From Psoroptes ovis (Eukaryota > Arthropoda > Arachnida > Sarcoptiformes > Psoroptidae): DNA of 64,000 nucleotides. Each line of letters starts with the position of its first letter. Within the stretch, counting starts at the first letter, position 1. Made by a program: the position numbers and the translations under genes. Where the stretch lies: the NCBI GenBank assembly GCA_002943765.1, contig PQWQ01000031.1, positions 310,001 to 374,000 on the forward strand, read 5' to 3'. The notes under the pieces are model-generated. The model was not told the origin of the DNA. It did not search any database and saw nothing but the letters and a program-made list of their open reading frames with translations. Of the stretch, positions 1-12,300 are shown piece after piece.

Positions 1-296
1 AAATCGCTTTCATAAATTCGATCAAATGTACCAATTTATTGCGATCAAGTACCATTATGTGCAGTTCATCGCTAAGCTTACCCCCGCAACTTACTTCACA
101 TAAGTGGCGTTGGTAAGCAAAGCGATTACATTCTAGCAACAAGTGCATAGATGTCTGCAAAACGGCACCACAATCACAGTTTGGATGTTCGATTATTCTG
201 TATTTCCATTTGTAATAATTAAAATTGCCATGACCGGTAATAAACTGTGTTGTCATACCATCTGGAACAATACTTGAAGTAAATTGTTCATTTATA
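1..296 (-). mobile_element. Non-LTR retrotransposon (LINE) polyprotein, C-terminal fragment
   Basis: Reading the minus strand from 296 down to 1 gives about 98 uninterrupted residues. They contain TTQFITGHGNFNYYKW, then CDCG, then MHLLLECNRF and YQRHLCEV. The pattern T-GHG-F-Y, a CxCG pair and H-x3-E-C is the usual tail found after the reverse transcriptase or RNase H region of arthropod jockey/R1/I-type LINEs. The frame runs off the window at its 3' side, and a palindromic element begins exactly at its 5' side (297). Nothing LINE-like is visible beyond that element, so this is a truncated relic or the end of an element that continues to the left. The clade assignment is uncertain; the identity as a LINE tail is fairly secure. 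Confidence 0.72.
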
Positions 297-371
297 AGGT
301 TGTCCCATGAGTTCTTGCCGTTTTTCAAATGAAAAAAATTCAAAAAACGGCAAGAACTTATAGGACAACCT
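297..371. mobile_element. Family A palindromic MITE (mariner-like ends), copy A1
   Basis: Starts AGGTTGTCC and ends GGACAACCT. The arms (GAGTTCTTGCCGTTTTT and AAAACGGCAAGAACTTA) pair around a short A-rich centre. It abuts the LINE fragment at 1-296. AGGTTGTCC followed by CATAAGTTCTTGCCG resembles mariner terminal repeats, and many copies have TA outside the ends. Confidence 0.85.
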
Positions 372-399
372 AATAGTTTTGTTTTTTGATCATACACAC

Positions 400-471
400 A
401 CCATTTGTGCGCATGAAACATCAAACTGCTACATTTGACAGTGCTTCGCGCGATACCATTTGTGCGAATGA
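400..471. repeat. 17-bp imperfect direct repeat
   Basis: ACCATTTGTGCGCATGA at 400-416 recurs as ACCATTTGTGCGAATGA at 455-471, 16 of 17 positions identical, 55 bp apart. Unknown origin; it lies just beyond MITE A1. Confidence 0.5.
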
Positions 472-1805
472 TGAATGAATGAATGTGAAAACATTTTTGA
501 TCATTTTGTTAAAACACACTTGAAAATGTTTAAATTAATTAATTAATTCAAATTTATTCCTAATTTTTCGTGCTTTACTTTCACCGGAAACTCTAGTTTC
601 TTCGTAGTTAACAAAGTTAAGGCAGGCAAAACAATTTTTTTGAGCCGATATTACTCAAATATCTTAGATTTTGGCCCTAAATTTTCATCGTTTTCTCTTC
701 AATCAATGTGAACTCCAATCAATGTGATCATTGTTGGCTCGACGTGTACGTGAAATTTGAAAATTCATTCATAAATTTCACATATTTTCATTCAGAAAAA
801 TTTACTTTTTACTCATTCCAAATACGATGAGATGAAACAAAAAAAAATTCTATGAATGAAACGTAGTACGCATGCGTACACGAATTTTGTAGTAAAAATT
901 TTTTTTCATTTTTTTTGAATGAAAACAAAGTACCCGCCCACTTCTTCCGGCTAGCGGTCTTTTGTGCGTACAAAAATCGAAAAAAAATCTTATGAATGAA
1001 TTGTAATTGTGAATCATTCACAGAAAAGAAAAAAATGTAAACAATGGCCAAAATTACACACACACATACACAAATAGATTTTTAAAAAAAAAATGTTTTA
1101 ATCTTAATTTTTATGCATTTTCTTTGGGTTCCCCCTGCCGCGGCCAAACACCATGCCAAAACCCCTATTGCCCCACCCCCGAGAAATTATTCTCGCCGAT
1201 CATTGTAAAGTGCAAACCTTACAAAACCATACCCCATAAAGAAGTATACGGATAAACTACTGGTGTAAAAAAACAAGCTCACTCATCATTGATGATGATT
1301 AAACTTTGATGTGGCGGCCTTTCTCTTGATTTCCATTAGTTGTGTTTATTTTGGCTTATTGATCGTGTATATTTATCCGGATGCACACACCGGATGTATC
1401 TATGCTTGTTTGTTTGCTGCTTACAGTGTCATTCATCTGTATTTTTTTGAAAGACATTTTTTCTGATATTTCTGTGTGTAACATGTGTGTTTTGATTTGC
1501 CAAGACCCTAGTTTTGTTACGATTTGTTCCGATTTTTTAGGTCTTTTTTCTTTGTCCTTTTTTTTCGTCTTTAGGTATATTTCCGTAGATTTGTTGTTTC
1601 AAAGCATTTTTTACTACACATTTATCATCATTGTCAAATGGGTGTAAAGTTACACTGACACCAACCACCACCGCCACCACCACCACACTATGAATAATCA
1701 TCATCACAAGCAGCCAAAATAATAATCGAACACTGCACATTTTTAGGGTTAGGTAGTAGAAGCAGCAAAAGAATGCCGGTTTCGGTTCAAATTTTTCAGT
1801 ATTTT

Positions 1806-1878
1806 GGTTGTCCCATAAGTTCTTGCCGTTTTTTAGATTTTTTCTATTCGAAAAACGGTAAGAACTTATGGGACAACC
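1806..1878. mobile_element. Family A MITE, copy A2
   Basis: GGTTGTCCCATAAGTTCTTG at the left and its inverted copy ending GGGACAACC at the right, with a near-perfect stem throughout and a short centre of about 10 bp. Confidence 0.85.
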
Positions 1879-2718
1879 TAAAATTTTTTTCTATTTTTTT
1901 TGCTAAAAGATCCTTATATCAGCGTGTGTTCTCAATTTTATTATGGCATGCTCTTCTTGTTGTTGTTGTTGATTCATTGAAAAAAATATTTGCTGATTTT
2001 CTTCTCAATGAATGAATCAGTGTATACGATGTGGCCAGGCAGGCCACATGCTCAAAAAATACGAGAAAATACAATTGTCATTTAAAGTGTGTGTGTGTGC
2101 GCGACTTGCTAGCGGCAAGCAAATAAGAACGGTTACTTTACTATTTGAACACATTTAAATGCTTCTAGCAATAATTCTTTCGTACCTTCTAAATTCTATG
2201 CTACTATCCCACGGAGAAAAATTACTGCCTGTCTGTTTTGTTATCTGTTTGCTGTGTGGTTCGGTTGTCTGGGTAATGTCTGTTTTTTTTGCTTGTTTTG
2301 GTTTGGCTCTAAACGCTTGCTATGAGATTATGTGTGTGCTCATTCAATGTTTGACTATGCAACAAAAGCCAACAATCATTCATTTGAGAATCATCGCGAA
2401 AATCTTAAGGAGCAAAATGGTTTGTTGATTTGGTTTTTGAATTTGCACACAACAAAAATCATCCCAACAAAATATATCTTTGTATACAAATGTTCATGTG
2501 TTTTTGTGTGCCAATTTGATTTGTGATTTTGTTGAATATGAACATCATCCAAAATAGTTAGCATCAAATCATCATCTTCAATTGTATTCATTCCATTGGA
2601 ATATTATTGTTGTGTTGTGATGTGTTTGTTTGTTGTTCATTCTAATTCAGTTCGATTAAGATAATTAAATGATTTATTAATCAAATTTAATCCAATCAAT
2701 TCATAAACAACGCAAAAA

Positions 2719-5700
2719 ATGTTGTTCTGTTTAGGTGCATCATCGGTACCAAAAGAAGATGAATATCATTTTCTTAGTGAAGAAGATGATGATGATGATT
2801 TGGATGATTTAGTAGATGATGATGGTCTATTGATTGTTGATCATCATCTGATGGTTTCAAATAATAAAAATGAAGAAACCAATGATAATTGTATCAATGC
2901 AGAAATATTAGCTGTTCATCATCAGAATCAATGCTGTAAATTGGCATCCAATACTAATAATACCAATAAAAACAATAGCCCTAGTCAAATTAAAAATATT
3001 CAACAACTGAGTAATAATTGTCGAAGAAAATTTCATAAATTATCATTCAATTCATCATCATCACCTTCACCTTTACCTCATTCGTTAAAATTATCAAAAT
3101 TTGTTGTTGACCAAATTGATTCATCATCATCATCACCTTCAACCACAACAATAATCTCACCACCACCCTCTTCATCATCATCATCTTCAACATTATCGTT
3201 AACAAATCAACGAGATGTGTCAGAGATTATTATAAATGATAATAATAATAATAATTTGAATTCGATAACATTCACAAACAATTCTGTTGGTGGGGCTGGC
3301 CACAATAATTCAAATAATAATTTATCCACAGCTGCATCAACATTTTTGGCAAAATTAGGCCCTATTCAATTGGGTCGTAAATTGAGTCAACTGCGTAATT
3401 CTGCTTTGAATAATCATAATAATAATAGTGGCTATAGTCATAATAACAATTCAAACCTAACAACCCCATCTACAACACATTTGAATACATCCAAAGGTAC
3501 GGAAAATTTACAACGTGAAGCCATACGTAAATCAAATGAATTAGGACAATTTAATATTGATAATTCACAACGTTACATTCGTTTGCCTCCATCACCACAT
3601 TCGAAACAATTTAAAAATTCGAATAAAAATCAGCTGCAAAGGTCATCAAGTCCCGATGGTGGACAGAAAGTTTCGGCTAAAATTAAACAACCAAATAAAA
3701 CAAAACAATTGAATCGATCAGAATCATTTGTTTGTAACGTTATCACTGGAACACCCGCACCACCACCGGCAAAAAAATTGAATGATATTCAATCACCAGT
3801 ATCATCTAAAATAAGGTCTTGTACCTCTTCACCATTATCATCCTCGACATCAGCTAGATTTTCACCAATACCAACAGCATTAACGCCGCCACCACCATTA
3901 CCACCTCATCATAGTAAACATTCAAATAGACAAACACCACCACCAATCATTGTTTCACGTGGTGGTACCAAACATAATCATAATTTAACATCATCATCAT
4001 TATCTCCACCACCACCACCAAGGCCAAAAACAGATAAACCAACAAGTAAACATCAATCAAACAAAATGACATCATCAACATCCGTATCATCATTGAATAT
4101 GAATCGATCATCATCACCTCATTTGATTAGTAATATGAATAATAATATGAACAATTTAAGTCAAAATAGTCATCATCAATTGAACACTATGAATGGCATT
4201 AATTCCATACAAAATTCGATTGATTGTCGATCATCACCATCTTTGATTTGTTCATCAACAACAGCCACCACTCAACAGCCAGCATTGAATCAATGTGTTA
4301 ATTGTAGTGCAACCAATTCCGGAGGAAATCCTGTGTCCGCTGCCGGTGGTAGTGTTGGTGCTGGTGGTTCCAATGATTCAAACAATAATAACAATAATCA
4401 TCATCATCAACAATTTATTAATAAACCACCACGTGGTTGGCTTCATCCGGATCATAAATTAACCGATATTGATGGTCCAGGTGTTACGTATACGGTTCGG
4501 GTAAGTTTCAATTTCAATTCATTCAATTTTGTTGTTACCCTAATACATTTCTTAGTCAAATTTTCTAAAATCTGCTCACTTTGACTGCCCAAAGCAACTT
4601 ATTTTGTTTCGGTTGTTTCCGAGGCTCTTCTAGGGTCATACTCTAAATGTTGTTGTTGCTGCTGCTGCTCAACAAACCCCAATAAATTTTATTCAAGTTT
4701 TTGATCTCTGTGTGTAACGATATAATCAAACAATCGAACAAACCAATTGAATTTGTACGAATTGAATTTATCAGGCTGTCCGATAAGTTCTTGCCGATTT
4801 TCTCATAATTCCACACGATATAATCTGCAAAAACTTTTCGGACAGCCTAATATATTACATTGATGATGAGTCGTCGTCGGTGGTGGTGGCCGGAAGAGAT
4901 TTACACCGGTGTGTTGTGTGCTTGCGCTTCGGGTGCTAGAGAGTGATTTAAGGGGCAAGTTTTGTTGTTGATGATGATGATGATGATGATGAACATTTTC
5001 AGTGAAAATGTGTGTTCTAATAATTATAAGGTTGTCCGAAAAATTTTTGCCGATTATATCGTAGGGAATATAATGAGAAAATCGGCAAAAACTTATCGGA
5101 CAACCTAAATGTGCATGGAGGTGGTGGTGTGTGGATGATTTTGATGAGGTTGATGGTTGTAAGACTTTATTTTTTCGAATATTGCCAAACAATAATCTTG
5201 TTTTGATGATGATGATGATGCTGCACACACACAGAGCGGCACTAATTCTCGAATGGTTGGTGGAGGTCACGCACACACACCAAAAAAAATCTTGGAGAGC
5301 AAGAGAGAGGAAAAATGTATAACTATAGTCTTCAATGTGTTTATTTATGTATGCACACATTGACACTAACTTAAGACTTACTGCTGCTGTTGCTGATGAT
5401 GATGATTGAAGATTGAAGACTATCCTTAAAAACTGTTGTTGCATACGCACCAACCAACCAACCAGCCAGCCAACCGACCTCATGCATCTGCTATAACCAA
5501 ATGGAAAAACTTGAACCATTCAATATTTTTCTTAGAATGAAATTCAAGAAAATGAAAATCATGAATAAGTTTTTGGTGTTTTGTGACTAGTTGTTGTTGT
5601 TGTAGCTGTGGCTGGTTGAATAATACGAACAAGAAATGACCAACAACAACAAACTACAAGAAATAGTACAAGTCAGTTTGTTGTTGTTGTTGTGAATACT

Positions 5701-6357
5701 CTGAAATTTTGTGAGGGGGGCTCTTTCAAGCCACCTAATATTTTCGACTTCGAATTTGCCCTCCATCCATCAAAAAAGGTTGGCTTTAATTATTTGCTTG
5801 GCCAGTGAATGATTATGATGACCTGAGGCTTCAATTTTTTTATTTTTCTTCAAACGTCTTCATGAATGATGATGATGATCGTTTGCTGGGGGCAAACCCA
5901 AGAAAATATTGATGATCTTTTTTTTTCTTATTTTGTTCATTCATTCATCTTTAAATATACATGGTTTCAAGTTTTAATTCGGACTTTTAAAATTAATTTT
6001 CTTAGTTTTTAAGTTGATTTTCGTAGTATTGAATGCAATTTTAAACCGTAAAATTACGAAATTTAATTTTAAAACTACGAAAATCAAATTCAAAACCCCG
6101 AATTAAAACTTAAAACCCTGTAAATGGTCATCGTCAATCTTTTTTTTTTTGTGTTTTGTTTTATTCATTAAATTGCTTGATGATAGTTGTTTGGTCAATC
6201 GTTGCTTATTTAGTGTGTACGACGACGTTGATGGTTGACTTGTCATAAATGTTCAAATATGTTTAGTTGGCTGCTTGTTTCGAGCAAATTTCAGTTTTCA
6301 TGCTTTGAATCTGTGTCTGTACAGCTCCAAATTGCTAACCATATGGCAGCAGCAGAT

Positions 6358-6391
<34 letters not shown>

Positions 6392-9300
6392 GTTAGCTTT
6401 GAATTATTTTTTTTTATTGGTTTTCTGGTCCCTTCACATACATACTTGCTCATTTATATGGCTGATGACTACGAGTGAAGAACAAACGACAGTTATAATT
6501 TTGGTCCATTTGGTCATCCATCGGATGTGTGTCACTTTTGAAATGTGGTTTATTTTTCCTGTCTTTTTTTTGGACCTTAAATTTTTGACAAGTGTATATT
6601 CCACCACAGCCGGATGTTGAAATTATTGCTTTCTTTGAATGAAACATGATAATAATAATAAATCTATGTCAGTAATCATAAGGTCACCACCACCTGGTGG
6701 TCGGTAGTGGACCAGCTGTTGCTGTTGCTGATGAATATTGTATCATGTTTTAACTTTTATGTTTTCTCGTCATAAAAGGTCACAAGGGTTGAAACTATTT
6801 CTATTTTTATTTTCATTTACCACCGAAATTTCCTTAAAATATTAGGTGTCCGATAAATTCTTGCCAATTTTCTCATAATTCCCCCGACGATATAATCGGC
6901 AAAAACTTTTCGTACAACCTAATAATAAGCACAAATGTATGTATGTACGACCAAAGAAATATTTCTTATGACAGCAAGGTCTTTACTCCATCTGTCCCTT
7001 TTTATTATTCGGAAATTTGAAACGAAAGGATCAAATTTTAGTTCGCTTTTTTCTTCTTTGGTTCTTTAAGAAAATTTCAAACACATGTTTTGGTGTATAT
7101 TCTGCTTTAGGGTCTATTTGTAATCACACAAGAGTTTCAGTGAATAATGAATGCTGCTGTCGCGCTGTTTGGCAAACATATAAATGAATGATATGAGAAG
7201 TTTTTTTTTGTCCGGAAGTTTTTTTTAATTGATTTAAATATAAACAAAATGAATGACGAAATCATTTTCTTCAAATTTAAAACATTTGTTTATGTTTCTT
7301 TTCTTAAAGTACAGGATTTCTTAAAGTTTTAATTCGTAGTTTTAAAATTGATTTTCGTAGTTTTAAATGCAATTTTAAGTCGGTGAAATTACGAAATTTA
7401 ATTTGAAAACTACGAAAATTAATTTAAAAACTCTGAATTTGAATTTGAAATCCTGTAGTAATTTAATATTTTTCTTCAAGAATTTTTTGCCCCCATTTCT
7501 TAATATATACTTTAGATTGTATTTGAATTCTTTTTTTGGTATTCACATTCATTCATTCACAATTTCACATTTTGTTGTAGGCGGTTTTCCTGTGTGTGTG
7601 TGTGTTTGATAATGATGACTAGTGCTTTTCAACTAGTTTCAATGTGTATTCACACTGAATGCACATATTTTTCAAGTTTCTATTTATAAAACCTCGGGAT
7701 TAATTTAAAAAAATTCAATTCAATTCGAATCCATCTTAATTCAATCTTAATATATATCTACTTCAGTGGTTGTTTGGCTCAAAATTCTTGCTTTCATTCA
7801 TAAGTTTTGAATGTTTTGAGAAAAAAACGTGTTCAATACACGAATTTTGATCTAAGAAATTTCTGAAACCACTCGTGAACACTTTAATTGATCCATTCTT
7901 GATGAGTGTGAGTCTACCCGAACTTTAACAATCACACCAATAGAAGCAGCTAATTTTTCTAATTTGCTTCTATTTAGGTTGTCTGAAAAGTTCTTGCCGA
8001 TTTTCCAATTATTTTCTACGATATAATCGGCTAAAACTTTTCGGACAACTTAATAATTTGCTTCTATTTTCAAATGCGCCTCACCCAACCAAAAAAAACT
8101 AAGCTTGCTAGGCATATGTGCTGCATGTCTTGAAGGGCCTAAAATTCAGCCCACCAGAAAAAAACGCGCGTTTTTCTCCTTTGTCGTCTTATTTGTTTTC
8201 TTATTTTTCTTGAAGAAAAACGCGCGCAAATTTTATATTTGAAATGAATATTTGCCATGTTTAAACACACTGTGAATAGCAAATATTAATCCCAAAAGCC
8301 ATTTCATTTTTGTTTGTTTGTTTATTGGGTCGGCTGGCTTTCTTGGACCTTGCCCTCCATTCATTTTTTAATCATTTTTTCAAACAATAATTGTTTGAAC
8401 ATAAGAAAATGATAAAGAACTAAGGACTAGAAAAAAAACTTAGATAATTGTTAAGGTTAATTTATAATATTAGGTTGTCCCATAAGTTCTTGCCGTTTTT
8501 CGAATGAAAAAAAAAAATTAAAAAAATAGCAAGAATTTATGGGACAACATAATAAATGATGAAGACGATCATATAAATGATGATGATGGGCCTTATTTAT
8601 TTTGGGGCCCTACAAATTCATCAAATGTCTGGATAATGTCAAATTGAAAATAAAGAAAATGATGTGAAATGTGATGAATGATTTGATTACTACACAGGAA
8701 AGGAAATTATTACAGGCAAAAAAAATTCTTTACGCACCAATTGTTTTCAAGATTTTATCATCATTTATTTATTCATGTAATTTTTGGTTGTCCGCAAAGT
8801 TTTTGCCAATTTTCCAAATGATTTTCCAACGATATAACCGGGCAAAAACTTTTCGGACAACCTAATAATTTTTTTTGGTCAATGTCTTGCTACTTTTTTA
8901 GTAAATCAGATACACATATGTGTGGATGTCAAGGTAAAGGTTCATTCATTCATTTCGAAATTTTCATCTAAGAAAATTATCATTTGTTTCGTTTCATTTC
9001 ACATTCAACTTTTCATTTTACTTTGATGAGAAAGGAAGTTGTCGAAGCCAAAAATAAATTCAATTTCTTTTCGTTCAAATGTGACTTGTAAATAGTCTGT
9101 CGAGTGTAAATACCGATGATAACAAAGGAGAGAGAGAGCTTCCCAAAATGATTTCTTTGGTGTGAACGGAAATTGCTTATTATTTGTTTGTTCTTATTGT
9201 CACGAACTTCAAAAAAAAACTTAGAGACTATGTGACCAACGACCCAAGTCATTCACAATGAATGTAAATTTTGAATGTTTGTTTCACTTTCTTCACGTGT

Positions 9301-12300
9301 AACTTCTGACTCGATGTTTTATACATTCAAATTCATTCATATTTTTTTTCATATCAATCTCGGATGCAAAAGTGTGCCCGAGGAAAATTTCCTTTAAGAA
9401 AAATATTTGATCTTAGTTCTACATTTTATTAGGTTGTCCGCAAAGTATTTGCCGATTATATCGTAGAAAATCATCGGAAAACCGGCAAGGACTTTTCGGA
9501 CAACCTAATAGTATTGTTCGGCATAAAAAAAAATGTAGAACACACTAAACACCATCACGCTCTAGGGTGCTACTTAGTGCATACATATGTGTAGGACCTT
9601 TTATTTTTCGTGAATATTTTGGCGATTTTCAGTTTATTCATCGTGATAATAATAGTCGACCATCATTACGATCTTAAAACGTCTGTGTGTGTGTGTGTGT
9701 GTGCTGTACGCTCGATTTCTTTGAGAAAACGTATTGTTTTCTTTGATTTAATTTTTACCTTGCACACATATTTTCGTACGATCATCTCGTGACTCTATTA
9801 TTTGGGTCCAACTTGGGCTTTGAATAATATTGTTTTTTCCTTTTTTTCCTTAAGGAATAATGGTTCCTTTTTGTGTGAGTTTATTTGACAAATTATATGT
9901 GAGTTTCTTATGAAAAAAAAAATAGAAATCTTAAGAAATAAAACATTAAGCACAGTGTGGGTGTTTTGAAAGAGAGGAAAATCCAGACATATGGTGTACG
10001 TAAACTGAAAAGTAAGTCAAAATGAATAGAAGGAAAATCTCAGATCACCATCTAGTAATCATTGGTCATCGATGTTATCGATGACCATGATGATAAGCTT
10101 TTTGCCGAAGCATAAATTACCTTAAGAATGTGATTATTACAACTATTTTTGTAATTATCTTTTGTTGTTTTTTTCGCTGTTGTGCCCCATTTATGCACCA
10201 TGAAATGCAGCCATCGTTTCATCATTTTAACAATGTAAAAAAATTGATGGTGCTTTTCGAATGAATTTAATGGTCTTAATATGACCTTATTATTTATGTC
10301 TGTATGATGCTTAGTATCACGGACAAATTTTCAATGAAATCGTGAAATTTTGGGCCGTATTAGATTTATTCATATCAGATATATCTATACCTTTGCTTCT
10401 TGATCTTTATTTTTCACGGAATTTCACTCAGATATTTCCGATATATCACCGCCCGTTTTTTAAACTCATTTTCACTAAGAGATTCACGCATATCATATAT
10501 GTGGGTCATGACACTTGTTGATTTGTTATTTTGTCATTTTTTGAATTGATTTATATTCTCTTAAATCAAGGTTTATGCAACAGGAAAGAAATTTGCATAC
10601 ATTTGATTTACCGAAATCAAAAATCATGGATTTTAGCTTTATTTTCATGTATTTTCTTTATTTAAAATATGACACAAGTGCCATCAAAGTCGATTTGTTT
10701 GTCACACAAAATTCTCGCAAATATGATTAATATGAACGACATTTGTTGATATCAACGTTGGTTTCCTTGACAATTTTCATAAATTTATTTACCATTCATT
10801 TAAGACCTTTATTGAATCAATCACAAAAATACTCATCACAAGATTATGGTTTAAAAAAAACATGATTTGAAACCACCATCACCACCCATAATGATTGATT
10901 CAATTCCATCTCCTTAGCAATCATGATCATCAATTTTGCTGTAGTTACTGCTTAAATCAGTGAATTTCTTCTTGATTTGAAATCAAATACACACTAATCA
11001 ATTACCTGACCTAGCCAGACTGCTCGGTACCAGTATTCATATATTTGTTTTCACAATTTTTCAAATTTATCTTTATTTTTAAATATTTGCAGAGTATCAA
11101 TAACTATAGACATAATATTTACATTATTTTTATCTTTGAATGAAAAATGGAAAAATCGATTCTCCAATAGTGTGACATTTGACAAGTGGAAAATTGAAAA
11201 TTTTTGACTCATTGATGATGATATGATTTTACTCGTCATTTACATTATTTTACTAGTCAAAGCTCAAACTTTTTTTTTTTGATTGACTAAATGCAAAAAA
11301 TGATTTATGAATTATGAATGATTACATTTATCAATGCATATGACACAGTGATTGTTGCGCTTTGCTGTTTGTGTGATAGCTGAATTATGAATGGAGAAAA
11401 AATATTTTTGATTTATTTATTTCCAAAAATCAATCAATTTGTTCAATGCTTTATGTTTGTTCAATTAATTCTCATGGCACTTTGATGATTTGACACACAT
11501 GCGAAACAATTTGTTTAAATTATTTTTGATTTGACAAGGAATATCATTGAGTATTTTTTCATTTTTTCTTTGATTATCAATTTATCAATTAGAAATACGA
11601 TATATCACAGATAGTTTTGTTTGTTTGTTCGTTCATATTTATTCCATATATATTTCGATTTTCAAAAATCGATTCGATTAATTTTGCAAATGATCAATGA
11701 AATGTTTGATTATTATTATCGTTGTTATCATTCATTTAATATTCATTGATGAACAATGACTATTAGTTCCATAGTTCACATTTACAATACTACAGGGTTT
11801 CAAGTTTAAATTCAGAGTTTTAAAATTAATTTTCATAGTTTTCAAATTGATTTTCGTAGTTTTCAATGTGATTTTACTGTATATTATTATGAAATTCAAT
11901 TTGAAAACTATGAAAATTAATTTTAAAACTCTGAATTTAAACTTGAAACCGTGTATGTTTTCATTATGTTTTGTGATCAAAATAATCAAAAATTGATGAT
12001 AATCATCACACAACCGGAACTGAAATTTATTACTAATCAACCAAACATCAATTCGATATTATTTATTTTGATTAAATTTTAATTATTTTTCATTACATAT
12101 TTTATTATCATTAGTATATCGGATGTTTAGGCGTAAATACATCGATGAAAAGTTTAGATTTTCAAACACGTTCATTGATTGCAAAAGAATCAATCAATCG
12201 TGTATGTGAATGTGCTGGCCTTAAAACTGTGGATAAAAAAAGACGTACAGATAAAAGAATTGCCGGAATGTTGGCCGATACACCTAATATGGGTATGTAG

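Larger units (their letters stand above)
372..2718. other. Gene-poor stretch left of the SHC gene
   Basis: No convincing coding exon. It holds a 17-bp near-direct repeat (400-416 and 455-471, one mismatch), a 14-bp perfect palindrome GTACGCATGCGTAC at 866-879, a C-rich patch at about 1126-1181 that stands out from the AT-rich surroundings, and MITE copy A2. Short open frames here are low-complexity and overlap each other. The SHC promoter and 5' untranslated region must lie toward the right end. Confidence 0.5.
4501..12114 (+). other. SHC intron 1 (7.6 kb)
   Basis: Bounded by CGG|GTAAGT and TTAG|TATATC and dividing the PTB domain between TVR and YIG. It contains seven family A and three family B palindromic elements, a 32-base T run (6359-6390), a TG microsatellite (about 9684-9703), a CGCGCG hairpin (8165-8226) and an 11-bp-arm hairpin (10063-10087). 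No exon of another gene was recognised in it. Confidence 0.75.

Noticed and set aside
809..1063. 84-residue minus-strand frame
   Set aside because: Phe/Lys-rich translation of T and A runs, no motif.
4803..5519. 238-residue minus-strand open frame in SHC intron 1
   Set aside because: It runs through two MITE copies and microsatellite-like GATGAT and GTGTGT stretches; the translation is low-complexity and resembles no family.
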